Shown here: piece after piece, positions 1 through 9,061 of the stretch | Position numbering within the stretch: the stretch's first letter is position 1 | Layout: each line of letters starts with the position of its first letter | NCBI RefSeq assembly: GCF_001619585.1 | Contig: NZ_LQNT01000009.1 | Location: 930,001-994,000, forward strand | Length of the DNA stretch: 64,000 nt | Reading direction: 5' to 3' | DNA from: Bhargavaea cecembensis | GTDB taxonomy: Bacteria > Bacillota > Bacilli > Bacillales_A > Planococcaceae | Program-made: the position numbers and the translations under genes | Notes under the pieces: model-generated | Seen by the model: only the letters and a program-made list of their open reading frames with translations | What the model was told of the DNA's origin: nothing | Databases searched by the model: none

Positions 1-2
1 TA

Positions 3-752
3 ACACTTGCATCGAACGCCGTCGGAACCATTCCGGATCTCCGGCCAATCATCAGGAAGGCCCGGGAAGCTGGCGCGCTAACCGCGGTCGATGCCGTCCA
101 TGCGGTGCCGCACTTTGCGATCGACCGCGAGGAGCTGGACGCCGATTTTCTGCTGTTCTCCGCCTACAAGTTTTTCGGGCCGCATATCGGTATGGCGGTC
201 ATCCGCTCCTCTGTTTTCAAGGAGCTGAAGCCGTATAAGGTCGCGCCGTCCGATGCGGACTATCCGGATAATCTCCAGACCGGCACCCAGAACTTCGCCG
301 GCATCGCCGGGGTCAAGGAATCGATCGGGTTTATTGAAAGTCTTGGGAATGGGGAGACCCGCCGCGAGCGCATCCTTGACGGTTATGGCAGAATTGAGGC
401 GCATGAAAATGCTTTGGCCGATAAGATCCGGGCTGAGTTGGGTGCCATTGAGGGCATCCGCCTCTATCAGGCACCCCATACGATCGAAAAAACTCCGACG
501 TTCGCGTTCACGGCAGACGGGCTATCCCCTGCAGAATTCAGCCGGCGGATGGCCGATGAGCATTCCATCTTTGTGGCAGACGGTCACTTTTACGCAACCC
601 GTCTCGCCGAGCGGGCCGGCGTGCATGAGTCCGGTTGCTGGATCCGTGCGGGGCTTGCTCCGTACAACACCGAATTCGAAATCGACCGCTTCCTCGAGGC
701 GACCAGGGAAATCGTCCGCACCCCCGCACTGCAGGCAGGAGGCCGTGTGTGA
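3..752 (+). CDS. Cysteine desulfurase-like aminotransferase class V protein (3' part)
   Basis: The reading frame is open from the window edge, so the start lies upstream; about 249 codons are visible. It is a PLP-dependent fold-type I enzyme of the class V aminotransferase/cysteine desulfurase-like group. The PLP lysine is seen in SAYKFFGPHIG, preceded by AVDAVHAVPH, where the Asp and His contact the cofactor. The C-terminal small domain runs to the end (HESGCWIRAGLAPYNTEFEID). The sequence resembles the VC1184-type 'cysteine desulfurase-like' subfamily more than IscS/SufS, because it lacks the mobile active-site Cys loop pattern of those enzymes. The substrate is unknown. A strong bidirectional hairpin follows the stop. 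Confidence 0.8.
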   Translation, partial: TLASNAVGTIPDLRPIIRKAREAGALTAVDAVHAVPHFAIDREELDADFLLFSAYKFFGPHIGMAVIRSSVFKELKPYKVAPSDADYPDNLQTGTQNFAGIAGVKESIGFIESLGNGETRRERILDGYGRIEAHENALADKIRAELGAIEGIRLYQAPHTIEKTPTFAFTADGLSPAEFSRRMADEHSIFVADGHFYATRLAERAGVHESGCWIRAGLAPYNTEFEIDRFLEATREIVRTPALQAGGRV

Positions 753-824
753 TCGTGACCGGGGACACGAGCGTTTCAAGAGTTGATTGAGTGGCACCGA
801 TACCAGAGGGTCATTTGAATGAGA

Positions 825-856
825 AAAGGGATTGGAGCCTGCGCTCCAATCCCTTT
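825..856. terminator. Bidirectional rho-independent terminator
   Basis: A perfect 14-bp stem (AAAGGGATTGGAGC / GCTCCAATCCCTTT) with a 4-nt loop lies between the convergent cysteine desulfurase-like and namZ genes. The A-rich left flank and T-containing right flank let it serve both strands. Confidence 0.85.
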
Positions 857-946
857 CTATTGGCTGAAATTCATCTCCCATGTTTGCTTCACATTCGGCT
901 AGGCTTGCTTCACATTCGACAATCCGCTGCAGAAGCGCCATTCATT

Positions 947-2206
947 TTAATACAACAGGTAGTTCTCTCTGACTTCCTTAAACGCTTCCAGTTCCTCTTC
1001 CCACTGTGCTTTCATCTCTTCGACAGTCATGCCGTTCTCGATGCCCTGACGGATCCAGCCGTTTCCGATCAGGTTGTCGAAGAAGGACGTCAGGGTAACG
1101 TTTTCCGGATACAGGTCGTGGATCGTTTTGACGATGTGGAGTCCGGTTTCTACCGGCTGGTAGTCTTCACGGTCCGTGACGTGAACCTGGATGCCGTGGG
1201 ACAGTTTGCCCGAATGCTTGGAGAACATCGGCGTAAAGGACGCCGCGCGGAAGGTGACGCCCGGGAGTTCCAGGGCGTTCAGTTCAGCCGCGAGTTCTGT
1301 GCTGTTGATGAACGGTGCGCCGATCAGTTCGAACGGCTTGGTCGTGCCTCTTCCTTCAGAGACGTTCGTCCCTTCAATGAGCGCGGTGCCCGGATAGACA
1401 AGGGCCGTGTCCAGTGTCGGCATATTCGGGGACGGCAGGACGAATGGAAGTCCGGTCTCGTCGAAGTACGATTTGCGTTTCCATTTCTTCATTTCCACGA
1501 CAGTCAGGTCCGCACCGATGCCGAATTCTGCATTAAAGAGTTTGGCGAGCTCGCCTACGGTCATGCCGTGGCGGAGCGGGATGGCGTACTGTCCGACGAA
1601 TGAGGCGAATTTCGGATCCAGCACCGGTCCTTCGACTTTCTCCCCGCCAAGCGGATTCGGACGGTCGAGGACGATGAACGGAATGCCCTTTTCTTCTGCC
1701 GCTTCCATCGCCAGCGCCATTGTGTAGATGTACGTGTAGAAGCGAGTGCCGACGTCCTGGATGTCAAAGACGAGGACATCGACATTCTCGAGCATCTCCG
1801 GTGTCGGCTTGCGCGTCTTGCCGTACAGGCTGTAGACCGGAAGGCCGGTCACTTCATCGATATAGTACTCGACATACTGGCCTGCCTGAGCGTCGCCGCG
1901 GACACCGTGCTCAGGGCCATACAGCGCCGTCAGTTCGACTTCCGGATCATTGTGGAGGAGGTCGACGATGCTGCTCAGATCCTTGTCGACGCCGGTCGGG
2001 TTCGTGATGAGCCCGACACGCTTGCCTTCAATCAGCTCTTTTTGTTCGTCCAGCAGCACATCCACCCCAAGGGAGATTTCATTCCCTTTCCGGTGTTTGT
2101 TATGGTCCTGTGACTTGCCGTTGCCCTTGTCATGGTCGGCGAATGCGACCGTCAGTGTGGACAGAACGAGCAGGGCGGTCAGCAGGGCGATCAGTCGTTT
2201 TTTCAA
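947..2206 (-). CDS. namZ: Exo-beta-N-acetylmuramidase NamZ (DUF1343)
   Basis: A secreted enzyme of 419 aa in the NamZ/YbbC (DUF1343) family, which releases MurNAc from the non-reducing end of peptidoglycan glycans. A signal peptide covers residues 1-23, followed by a short charged linker (24-42) and the catalytic module from about 45. Conserved family stretches visible are YGPEHGVRG (96-104), FDIQDVGTRFYTYI (147-160), DRPNPLGG (181-188) and EGTNVSEGRGT (288-298). It is last in a three-gene leftward operon after nagZ and amiE, with only 13 nt between nagZ and its start. The set matches the B. subtilis ybbE-ybbD-ybbC salvage genes, though no transporter or MurQ/MurR is present here. Confidence 0.9.
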   Translation of the reverse strand: MKKRLIALLTALLVLSTLTVAFADHDKGNGKSQDHNKHRKGNEISLGVDVLLDEQKELIEGKRVGLITNPTGVDKDLSSIVDLLHNDPEVELTALYGPEHGVRGDAQAGQYVEYYIDEVTGLPVYSLYGKTRKPTPEMLENVDVLVFDIQDVGTRFYTYIYTMALAMEAAEEKGIPFIVLDRPNPLGGEKVEGPVLDPKFASFVGQYAIPLRHGMTVGELAKLFNAEFGIGADLTVVEMKKWKRKSYFDETGLPFVLPSPNMPTLDTALVYPGTALIEGTNVSEGRGTTKPFELIGAPFINSTELAAELNALELPGVTFRAASFTPMFSKHSGKLSHGIQVHVTDREDYQPVETGLHIVKTIHDLYPENVTLTSFFDNLIGNGWIRQGIENGMTVEEMKAQWEEELEAFKEVRENYLLY

Positions 2207-2219
2207 TGAACTTCCCTCC

Positions 2220-4319
2220 TCAGTATGTCAATCCATGGCCGTAATCGTACAGGACACCGCCGTCAGCACCAGGAATGGTGATCGGGAGCTTCCCGGTTGG
2301 TGCAACTTCACCGAACAGGATCGAAGCAGTCGCCTTGAAGCTCGCGGTCCGGAAGCTATACTGCGCAAGGTAAGCATCCGTATTCGGGTAAGCCATGATG
2401 TCGTAAGGATTACGGATGCCGACACCGATCACCGGCGTTTCGGTTTCCGTGATCAGCTGGTTGACCATCCGCATCTGAGCGCTTGTCGCGGAGCGCTGCG
2501 AGACAGTGGAAGTGACTGTTCCCGCGATGACCGCCTTCGCTTCCCTCACCTGATCCAGCTGTGCCTTTGTCAAAGGAGCGCTGGCCTTGATCAGCACTGT
2601 ATTGGCATGCTTGGCCTTCACTGCATTGTACAGGTCGTCAATATACGTGTTTCCGACGACGACAATCCGGTCATCTGCATTTGGAGCGAGCGGCAGGACA
2701 TCTTCGTTTTTCACGAGTGTTACGGACCGCTCCGCCACTTCCCGTTCCACTGCCTTATGCTCTTCAGAGCCGACCACCTCAAGGGCGTTGGCGATCTTTT
2801 CTTCGACCGGTTGCGGGTTTTCTTCCTTGATGATGCCGCGTTTCAGTTTCAGCGTCAGGATCCGTTTGACGGAAGCTTCGATGCGTTCTTCGGAAATATC
2901 TCCGGAGCGGACCGCGCCGTACACCCCTTCCGCGACGGTTTCCAGACCTACCGGCATGAGCACGATGTCAGTGCCTGCCTGGATTGACTTGATGACTGCC
3001 TCGACCGGGCCGAAGTGGTCGGCGATCGCCTGCATGTTCAGGGCGTCTGTGAAGATGAGCCCGTCATACCCCATTTCCTCTCTCATGAGACCGGTCAGCA
3101 CTTTGTGCGAAAGTGTAGCCGGAAGATGGATCTCCGTGCCGTCTTTTCGGGAAATCACTTTCGTGTCATCAATCTTCGGGAAAGTGACGTGAGCCGTCAT
3201 GATGGCATCGATCCCGTGGTTCATCGCCTGCTGGAACGGATACAGTTCGACTTCCATCAGGCGTTCCTTGTCATATGGTACCTCCGGCAGTCCAAGGTGG
3301 GAATCGACCGCCGTGTCCCCGTGGCCCGGGAAATGCTTGGCTGTTGCCGCAGTTCCGGTGTCCTGGAGACCCTGCACATATGCGGTGCCAAGATTCGCGA
3401 CCAGCTCAGGATCTTCCCCGAATGACCGGACGCCGATCACCGGGTTGTCCGGGTTGTTGTTCACGTCCAGCACCGGTGCCAGGTTGAAATTGATGCCGAG
3501 GGAAGCCAGCTCCTCGCCGATCACACGGCCGGTATCATAGGCCAGTTCCTCGGAACCGGTCGCACCGAGTGCCATATTGCCCGGCATGTCGGTTCCCGAC
3601 TGCAGGCGCGTCACAATGCCGCCTTCCTGGTCGATCGTCAGGAACATCCCGTACTTTTCGGAGGCCGCCTGATAGGCGTCCGCGAGGCGCGTCGTCTGCT
3701 CGGTCGTCACGACGTTTTCACGGAACAGGATCACGCCGCCGAGATGATAGTCCTTCACGAGGCGCTCAATCTCCGGAAGCATCTCCGTCACGTTTTTCCC
3801 TTTCCAGTTGCGGAAGTCCGGCATGAGCATCTGCCCGACCTTTTCCTCCATCGTCATCTGGCCGATGGCGTTATCCACGATATGGTAGCGGTCGCCTTCT
3901 TCCTTCACGACCGTGACCTTTACAGGTGGCTTGCCTTTAGATTCTCTTGCATCCGGATCGGGCTTTGCCTGGATGGCAATTCGGTCGGAATACGTTCCGT
4001 CCGTTACGCTGATCCACGTTTTCCCCGGCTTTCCGGTGACGGTCACCTTGCCCGAAGCATCCACTGACGCCACTGTTTTATTGGAAGAAGACCATGTCTG
4101 GTCAGCCGTTTTCTTAAAATGTCCGTCCTGATACACATGGAGTGCCGTCAGCTGCAGCTCCCCGTTTTCCGCTTCATGGTCAATCTCCGGGACGTTCTGG
4201 AGAATCACCAGATCTTTGACATCCGGCCCCTCCGCAGCGCTTGCCCCCGACATGATTGGTGTCGCAATCAGTACCGCGATCAGAAACGGCAGCAGCAACA
4301 CCTTCCGCATACTTGGCAT
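2220..4319 (-). CDS. nagZ: Secreted beta-N-acetylhexosaminidase NagZ (GH3) with N-terminal BIG2 domain
   Basis: A glycoside hydrolase family 3 enzyme of 699 aa that cleaves GlcNAc from muropeptides. A signal peptide occupies residues 1-28. A bacterial Ig-like (BIG2) domain follows at about 36-117, recognisable by WSSSNKTVASVDASGKVTV. The GH3 TIM barrel starts near 150: DQEGG at 230-234, the Asp-His dyad loop KHFPGHGDT at 328-336, and FTDALNM at 423-429 with the presumed nucleophile Asp425. The C-terminal alpha/beta domain covers about 500-699. The BIG2 module probably helps hold the enzyme in the cell wall. It lies 16 nt downstream of amiE, and its product should be the substrate of NamZ or AmiE. 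Confidence 0.92.
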   Translation of the reverse strand: MPSMRKVLLLPFLIAVLIATPIMSGASAAEGPDVKDLVILQNVPEIDHEAENGELQLTALHVYQDGHFKKTADQTWSSSNKTVASVDASGKVTVTGKPGKTWISVTDGTYSDRIAIQAKPDPDARESKGKPPVKVTVVKEEGDRYHIVDNAIGQMTMEEKVGQMLMPDFRNWKGKNVTEMLPEIERLVKDYHLGGVILFRENVVTTEQTTRLADAYQAASEKYGMFLTIDQEGGIVTRLQSGTDMPGNMALGATGSEELAYDTGRVIGEELASLGINFNLAPVLDVNNNPDNPVIGVRSFGEDPELVANLGTAYVQGLQDTGTAATAKHFPGHGDTAVDSHLGLPEVPYDKERLMEVELYPFQQAMNHGIDAIMTAHVTFPKIDDTKVISRKDGTEIHLPATLSHKVLTGLMREEMGYDGLIFTDALNMQAIADHFGPVEAVIKSIQAGTDIVLMPVGLETVAEGVYGAVRSGDISEERIEASVKRILTLKLKRGIIKEENPQPVEEKIANALEVVGSEEHKAVEREVAERSVTLVKNEDVLPLAPNADDRIVVVGNTYIDDLYNAVKAKHANTVLIKASAPLTKAQLDQVREAKAVIAGTVTSTVSQRSATSAQMRMVNQLITETETPVIGVGIRNPYDIMAYPNTDAYLAQYSFRTASFKATASILFGEVAPTGKLPITIPGADGGVLYDYGHGLTY

Positions 4320-4335
4320 TCCTCATTCCTCCCTT

Positions 4336-5979
4336 TTAATAGTCTCTCAAAGCCCAGCCGTCGGTATCTCCGGCAGGCTCGACAGATTCCCCATCTGCCA
4401 GCACGTTCCCTACATACCAGCCCCGGCCGTTCACCGATGCGTCAGTGTCATAGCGGAAGCGGACAAATTCGGTTCCTTCCGGCAGGTCCGCCCTCACCCG
4501 CTCCATATCCCCGCCGTTTCCGGTCAGAGCCGCGAGTTCCGTCCAATTCACCCCGTCTGATGAAACCTCCATCCGGCCATAGTCCGATCCGTCTTCCAGG
4601 CGGTGCCAGGAATCAAACGACAGCTCTGTTGCCGCTCCGTTCAGCTCAAACGTCATTGTCCGGTCAAGCCGGTCCCCGTAACCCGAGAACCACATCTCTT
4701 CATGTTTCGGGAGCGGTGCCGGAATGGCGTCCGCCACATGGCGCGCGACCGTCCGCCTGATTGTGTTCAGCGAAATCGTATTCCTGGAAGGATGGACCCG
4801 GTTCGTGAGCAGGATGGCAACCGTATGGTTTTTCTTGCTGACGGCGATGCTTGTACCCGTGTAGCCGGTATGTCCTGCAGTACCCGAGTCAGCCAGTGCA
4901 TCCATATACCAGCCTTGGTTCAGCTCCCATCCAAGCCCGTGGTCATTGCCCGGGAATCCCGGAATCTGGTTTTCCTCAAGCAGCCGGACCGTTTCCGGCT
5001 TCAGGATCCGCTTGCCGCCGTAACGGCCATCGTTCAGGAACATGTGCGCGAACTTGGCGAGATCAGTTGCAGTCGAGAACACGCCCGCATGCCCTGCCAC
5101 GCCGTCCAGCGACCAGGCATTTTCGTCATGGACACTGCCCCACACGATGCCCCGGCCCAATGCCGGCTGGTATTCAGTTGCGGCAATCCGGTGCTTCAGC
5201 TTTGCCGGCGGATTGTACATCGTATCCTTCATGCCGAGCGGCCCCGTGATTTCATCCTGGATGAACTGGTCCAGACGCTTTCCGGAAAGCCGTTCCACCA
5301 GGGAACCGAGCGTGATCATGTTCAGGTCGCTGTAGGTATACTTCGTACCCGGAGGATTGGCGAGCGGATAGCGGTGGGCAATGTCCAGACGGTCTTCCCG
5401 GCTCTCTCCCCGGCTGTAAAGCGGCACCCACGCAGTGAACCCGGACGTATGCGTCATCAGCTGGCGGATCGTCACGTCTTCCTTGCCGTTGTCGGCGAAT
5501 TCCGGGATGTACTCGGCCACCGGATCATCCAGCGAGAAAAGCCCTTGCTCATACAGCTTCATCGCAGCGGTCGTCGTGAAGATCTTACTGATGGAAGCCA
5601 GGTCGAAAATCGTCTCCTCCGTCATGGCGACGGGCTCGTCCATTTTCGTGAACCGGTCATCGGTGTAAAGCGCCGAATGCCCGTATGCCTCATGCTTCAC
5701 GACATGGCCGTTCCTCGCCACGAAAACCACGGCACCCGGGAAGGTCCGGTCCGCGATGCTTTGGCGGATTGCCCCATCAATTGAATCCAATGGCGCCTGG
5801 ACCATTCCGGCCCCCTTCACAGAACCCGGATGCAGCACCGGCGACATCGGCCCCGGCCGGTCCCAATCTTTGTTGACCGCTCCCCCTGCTGCCATAACCG
5901 GCATTGCAAAGACGGTTCCGAGTGCCATTGTGCCCGCCAAGGCTGCGGCCACCCCAGCTTTTTTCGTTACTTTCAGCAT
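4336..5979 (-). CDS. amiE: Secreted serine hydrolase, MurNAc-L-Ala amidase AmiE-like, with C-terminal jelly-roll domain
   Basis: A penicillin-binding/beta-lactamase-fold serine hydrolase of 547 aa, first gene of the muropeptide operon. A signal peptide ends near residue 31. The catalytic S-x-x-K is SISK (129-132), the second motif is Y-S-D (about 216-218), and the third is HTG (about 360-362). In B. subtilis the equivalent position (ybbE) encodes AmiE, which removes the peptide from MurNAc, and context supports that role. Residues from about 430 form a beta-rich domain (SSDGVNWTEL, VRFRYDTDASVNGRGWYVGNV) like the MAM/ImmInh A-type modules of secreted proteins, absent from the short relatives. 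The start is preceded by GGGGAGAAGGGG. Confidence 0.82.
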   Translation of the reverse strand: MLKVTKKAGVAAALAGTMALGTVFAMPVMAAGGAVNKDWDRPGPMSPVLHPGSVKGAGMVQAPLDSIDGAIRQSIADRTFPGAVVFVARNGHVVKHEAYGHSALYTDDRFTKMDEPVAMTEETIFDLASISKIFTTTAAMKLYEQGLFSLDDPVAEYIPEFADNGKEDVTIRQLMTHTSGFTAWVPLYSRGESREDRLDIAHRYPLANPPGTKYTYSDLNMITLGSLVERLSGKRLDQFIQDEITGPLGMKDTMYNPPAKLKHRIAATEYQPALGRGIVWGSVHDENAWSLDGVAGHAGVFSTATDLAKFAHMFLNDGRYGGKRILKPETVRLLEENQIPGFPGNDHGLGWELNQGWYMDALADSGTAGHTGYTGTSIAVSKKNHTVAILLTNRVHPSRNTISLNTIRRTVARHVADAIPAPLPKHEEMWFSGYGDRLDRTMTFELNGAATELSFDSWHRLEDGSDYGRMEVSSDGVNWTELAALTGNGGDMERVRADLPEGTEFVRFRYDTDASVNGRGWYVGNVLADGESVEPAGDTDGWALRDY

Positions 5980-6049
5980 GCTTTCCCCTTCTCCCCTTCT
6001 GAATTGACAGTACTTTCAAACAGTTTATCGGAGATGCCAAAATGTGCCT

Positions 6050-6086
6050 ATCATACAGAAGTACTTGAACGGGAAAACGCTTTCCC
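6050..6086 (-). promoter_or_regulatory. cre-like box and -10 element before amiE-nagZ-namZ
   Basis: GGGAAAACGCTTTCCC (6071-6086) matches the CcpA cre consensus at 12 of 14 positions by eye. On the minus strand it overlaps the expected -35 position for a -10 TATGAT (6055-6050). This arrangement suggests carbon catabolite repression of muropeptide salvage. Confidence 0.5.
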
Positions 6087-6444
6087 GAAATCGGGGCGAT
6101 AGCACCATTTCTTTTTAATCATTTTGTGGGCGGGAAGAATACGTCGGTAATGCAGGTAATCCCCTCGACATAAAAAATGGACCCCATTCGGTTATCCTTC
6201 ACGGAGCAGAACGATCATCTATTCAGAAAAACAGAAAGGCCTTCCCCATCCATTTGAACACTCCAAAATTGGAATCTATTGTCACAACAATTCATTGGAA
6301 GCGCCTCCATTGAAACATAAGAAAAAGAACAATATTTTCCACAAATGACACCTCCAATTAGTGAATGGCCTTTATTTGCAAGGTTTCTCACTATCCAAAG
6401 GAAAAACTGAATATATAGAATCTGATATATTTCTAAAAATTCCA
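6087..6444. other. Intergenic region without a supported gene
   Basis: This AT-rich stretch lies between the divergent amiE operon and the membrane carrier gene. It contains only weak short frames. The longest, leftward at 6215-6487, has no good ribosome binding site and no recognisable domain. No RNA gene or repeat was recognised. Confidence 0.5.
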
Positions 6445-6474
6445 TTGACTCTTCTTCTTTATTTTCTGTAGAAT
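6445..6474 (+). promoter_or_regulatory. SigA-type promoter of the carrier-amidohydrolase pair
   Basis: TTGACT (6445-6450) and TAGAAT (6469-6474) are separated by 18 nt, upstream of the carrier start at 6538. The expected transcription start is near 6481. Confidence 0.7.
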
Positions 6475-6537
6475 CAGTGCATTGCATCAGCTAACTTGGT
6501 TGCCGCAATGAATCAGCTTGGAAGGAAGGCCTCTATT

Positions 6538-7710
6538 ATGTCAGAAATCATTCACAATCCTCTTGTTGCCACTGTGCTAGTTTTTGCACTGCTCGCATTC
6601 GGGGAATGGTTATCCATTGTGTCACGCGCCCGTGTTCCGATGCTTTTGACCGCCATGGTCGGCTTCATGATCCTTACCTGGACAGGCATCTTCCCGGACA
6701 ATATTCTGGAAAGCTCGCAGTTCGCAGCGCTCGGGGCCATTCTGATCGGGCCTGCCATTGTCCATATGGGGACACTCATTCCGATGAAGGTGCTCCGGGA
6801 GCAGTATCGCGCAGTCATCATCTCGTTGGCCGGCGTTGTTGTAGCAGCCATCTTGATTTTCACGATCATTCCGTTTGTCTTTAATTTCGAAACGGCGGTA
6901 GCGGGCATGGGTCCGATCAGCGGCGGCGTGGTGGCGATGATCATCACGACCGAAAAACTGCAGGAATTGGATCTGGGTACGATTGCCCTGATCCCCGCAC
7001 TGATTGTCGCGTTCCAGGGCCTGATCGGCATGCCGCTCGCCCTGAACTTCATGCGCTCCTATGCCAAGCGGTTGATCAGCAAAATCGATGCCGGCACCTT
7101 TACACCGATGAACAGCCAGCTTGCTGAAGAACTGGAGGAAACGAAGAAACTCGGGCCGGTGCGCTCCAGCATGACCATCCGGCTGTTCCTCGTCTTCGTT
7201 GTCGGTGCGCTCGGCGTCGTCCTCGGTTCTGTTACACCGATCAACTACAGCATCTGGTGCCTCGTATTCGGGATCATCGGTGCAAAAATCGGCTTCCTCG
7301 AGCAGGAATCCCTCGTGAAGGCGAACTCGTTCACACTGACCTTGGTCGGCATCATGTTCGTCGTCATCGGATCCATGGCAGGCGTCTCCCCTCAGGATGT
7401 CATGACGCAGCTTCCGGCCGTTGCCGCAATCATCATCCTTGGAACTGCGGGCATCGCGCTCGGCGGATACGTGGGAGCCAAACTCGTCAAATGGGATCCG
7501 CTGAAAGGGATGCCGGTCGCGCTCACCGCCCTGTTCGGCTTCCCGGCAGATTACCTGCTATGTGAAGAGGTGGCACGAAGCACGGCCCGTACAAAAGAAG
7601 AAGAAAAAACGATCTTCAACGAATTGCTGACTCCGATGCTGATCGGCGGATTTACGACGGTCACCATCGCTTCGGTCTTTATCGCAGGAATACTCGTTTC
7701 ATTCTTGTAA
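6538..7710 (+). CDS. Polytopic membrane protein, putative carrier
   Basis: An integral membrane protein of 390 aa with about ten hydrophobic segments and a charged central loop near residues 185-215 (EELEETKKLGPVRSS). I do not recognise the exact family; the two-halves layout and Gly/Pro-rich helices (GMGPISGGVVAMI, FGFPADYLLCEEVAR) look like a secondary carrier of the glutamate/anion symporter type. The start ATG at 6538 is chosen because GGAAGG lies 9 nt before it; an upstream in-frame GTG at 6496 lacks such a site. The amidohydrolase begins 15 nt after the stop, so the carrier may import that enzyme's substrate or export its product. Confidence 0.75.
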   Translation: MSEIIHNPLVATVLVFALLAFGEWLSIVSRARVPMLLTAMVGFMILTWTGIFPDNILESSQFAALGAILIGPAIVHMGTLIPMKVLREQYRAVIISLAGVVVAAILIFTIIPFVFNFETAVAGMGPISGGVVAMIITTEKLQELDLGTIALIPALIVAFQGLIGMPLALNFMRSYAKRLISKIDAGTFTPMNSQLAEELEETKKLGPVRSSMTIRLFLVFVVGALGVVLGSVTPINYSIWCLVFGIIGAKIGFLEQESLVKANSFTLTLVGIMFVVIGSMAGVSPQDVMTQLPAVAAIIILGTAGIALGGYVGAKLVKWDPLKGMPVALTALFGFPADYLLCEEVARSTARTKEEEKTIFNELLTPMLIGGFTTVTIASVFIAGILVSFL

Positions 7711-7725
7711 TTGGAGGAATTGCTG

Positions 7726-8961
7726 ATGACCACGACCATCATTGAAAACGGACAGATCATCGACGGCACCGGCAGCGAACCGCGCCAGGGAATTGTCGTT
7801 GTAAAGGACAGCAAGATTGAATATATCGGGGACGATCCGGGCTATTCGAGAACCGGTAAAGAAGCCGTGATCGATGCGGGCGGAAACACGGTCCTCCCCG
7901 GATTCATCGACACGCATGTCCATATGATGTTTGAATACGCGCCGCTCCAGCAGCGGCTGACGACGCCGTTCAGCTACATGTATTATCAGGCGATGTCTTA
8001 CATGAAAGCAACGCTTGACGCGGGTGTGACCTCTGTCCGGGACGCACTCGGAACCGACCTTGGCGTCAAGCGGGCCATTGAAGACGGGCTGATCCAGGGG
8101 CCGCGCATCCAGCTCAGCATCAATGCCCTCACCATCACCGGCGGCCACGGGGACGGAATGCAGATCAACGGAGATGTGTTCGACATCTCCCCTTCCGGAT
8201 ACCGCGGCATGCCGAACGGAATTGCGGACGGTGTGGATGAAGTCAGGAAGAAAACCCGTGAGATGCTTCGCGCAGGAGCGGAAGTCATCAAAGTCCACGC
8301 TACGGGCGGCGTCCTCAGCCCGACCGACCACCCTGAGTTCACCCAGTACTCGTTCGAAGAGCTATCGGCGATCGTGGAAGAAGCCCGTTTCCGCAAGGGC
8401 GTCAAAGTAATGGCACACGCCCAGGGCGCGGAAGGCATCAAGAACGCAGTCCGTGCGGGCGTCCACTCGATTGAACACGGCATCTACCTGGATGACGAAG
8501 CGATCGAACTGATGAAAGAAAACGGCACGTATCTGGTACCGACCCTCCTTGCGCCTGTTTCCGTCCTGGAAACCGCAGAAGAAGTCGGCATGCCCCAATC
8601 GGCTGTCGATAAATCCATCGAAGTCATCGAAGACCACAAAGCCAGCTTCACAAAGGCCTACCGGGCAGGCGTGAACATCGCGATGGGCACCGATGCCGGC
8701 GTATTCCGGCACGGCACCAACCTTCGCGAACTCGGCCTCATGGTCGACAGCGGCATGACCCCGATGGATGCGATCGTCGCCTCCACCAAGTCCGCCGCAG
8801 CATGCATGGGCTGGGAAGACAAAGTGGGGACGCTGGAACAAGGCAAGCTTGCAGATATCATCATCGTCAAAGGCAACCCGCTCGATGACATCCATTCCCT
8901 GGCGAATCCTGACCAGATCCTCACCGTCATCAAGGACGGAGAATTGGTAAAGGGACAGTAA
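7726..8961 (+). CDS. Amidohydrolase family protein (imidazolonepropionase/prolidase-like)
   Basis: A metal-dependent amidohydrolase-superfamily enzyme of 411 aa. Motifs in order: metal-binding GFIDTHVHMM (H-x-H), the Lys region EVIKVHATGGV, His ligands in VMAHAQG and SIEHGIYL, and the final Asp in MGTDAGVFRHGTN. The short N- and C-terminal beta domain is visible as IIENGQIIDGTGSEP and LADIIIVKGNPL. Such proteins hydrolyse cyclic amides or dipeptides (imidazolonepropionase, Xaa-Pro dipeptidase relatives); the substrate here is unknown. ATG 7726 follows TTGGAGGAA by 8 nt; an in-frame TTG at 7711 is less likely because it would place that ribosome binding site inside the gene. It forms a two-gene operon with the carrier. 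Confidence 0.88.
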   Translation: MTTTIIENGQIIDGTGSEPRQGIVVVKDSKIEYIGDDPGYSRTGKEAVIDAGGNTVLPGFIDTHVHMMFEYAPLQQRLTTPFSYMYYQAMSYMKATLDAGVTSVRDALGTDLGVKRAIEDGLIQGPRIQLSINALTITGGHGDGMQINGDVFDISPSGYRGMPNGIADGVDEVRKKTREMLRAGAEVIKVHATGGVLSPTDHPEFTQYSFEELSAIVEEARFRKGVKVMAHAQGAEGIKNAVRAGVHSIEHGIYLDDEAIELMKENGTYLVPTLLAPVSVLETAEEVGMPQSAVDKSIEVIEDHKASFTKAYRAGVNIAMGTDAGVFRHGTNLRELGLMVDSGMTPMDAIVASTKSAAACMGWEDKVGTLEQGKLADIIIVKGNPLDDIHSLANPDQILTVIKDGELVKGQ

Positions 8962-9010
8962 GTTTCTGAATAAGAAATAAGCGCATCTTATGGGAGACGC
9001 GCTCCTGGCT

Positions 9011-9050
9011 GCAGATGAGGCGAAGAAATTCGCTTTGTCTGCGGTTTTTT
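9011..9050 (+). terminator. Rho-independent terminator after the amidohydrolase
   Basis: A GCAGA...GGCGAA / TTCGC...TCTGC stem with a GAAA loop is followed by GG and six T residues. Confidence 0.8.
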
Positions 9051-9061
9051 CGATGTCCCGC

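Noticed and set aside
791-1603. 270-codon frame antisense to namZ
   Set aside because: Begins in the terminator and lies opposite well-conserved NamZ motifs.
4603-5784. 393-codon frame antisense to amiE
   Set aside because: Composition (Arg/Pro/His/Cys-rich) is typical of high-GC antisense frames; amiE motifs are clear on the other strand.
6215-6487. 90-codon leftward frame in the amiE/carrier gap
   Set aside because: No ribosome binding site or known domain, and it runs against the SigA promoter at 6445-6474.
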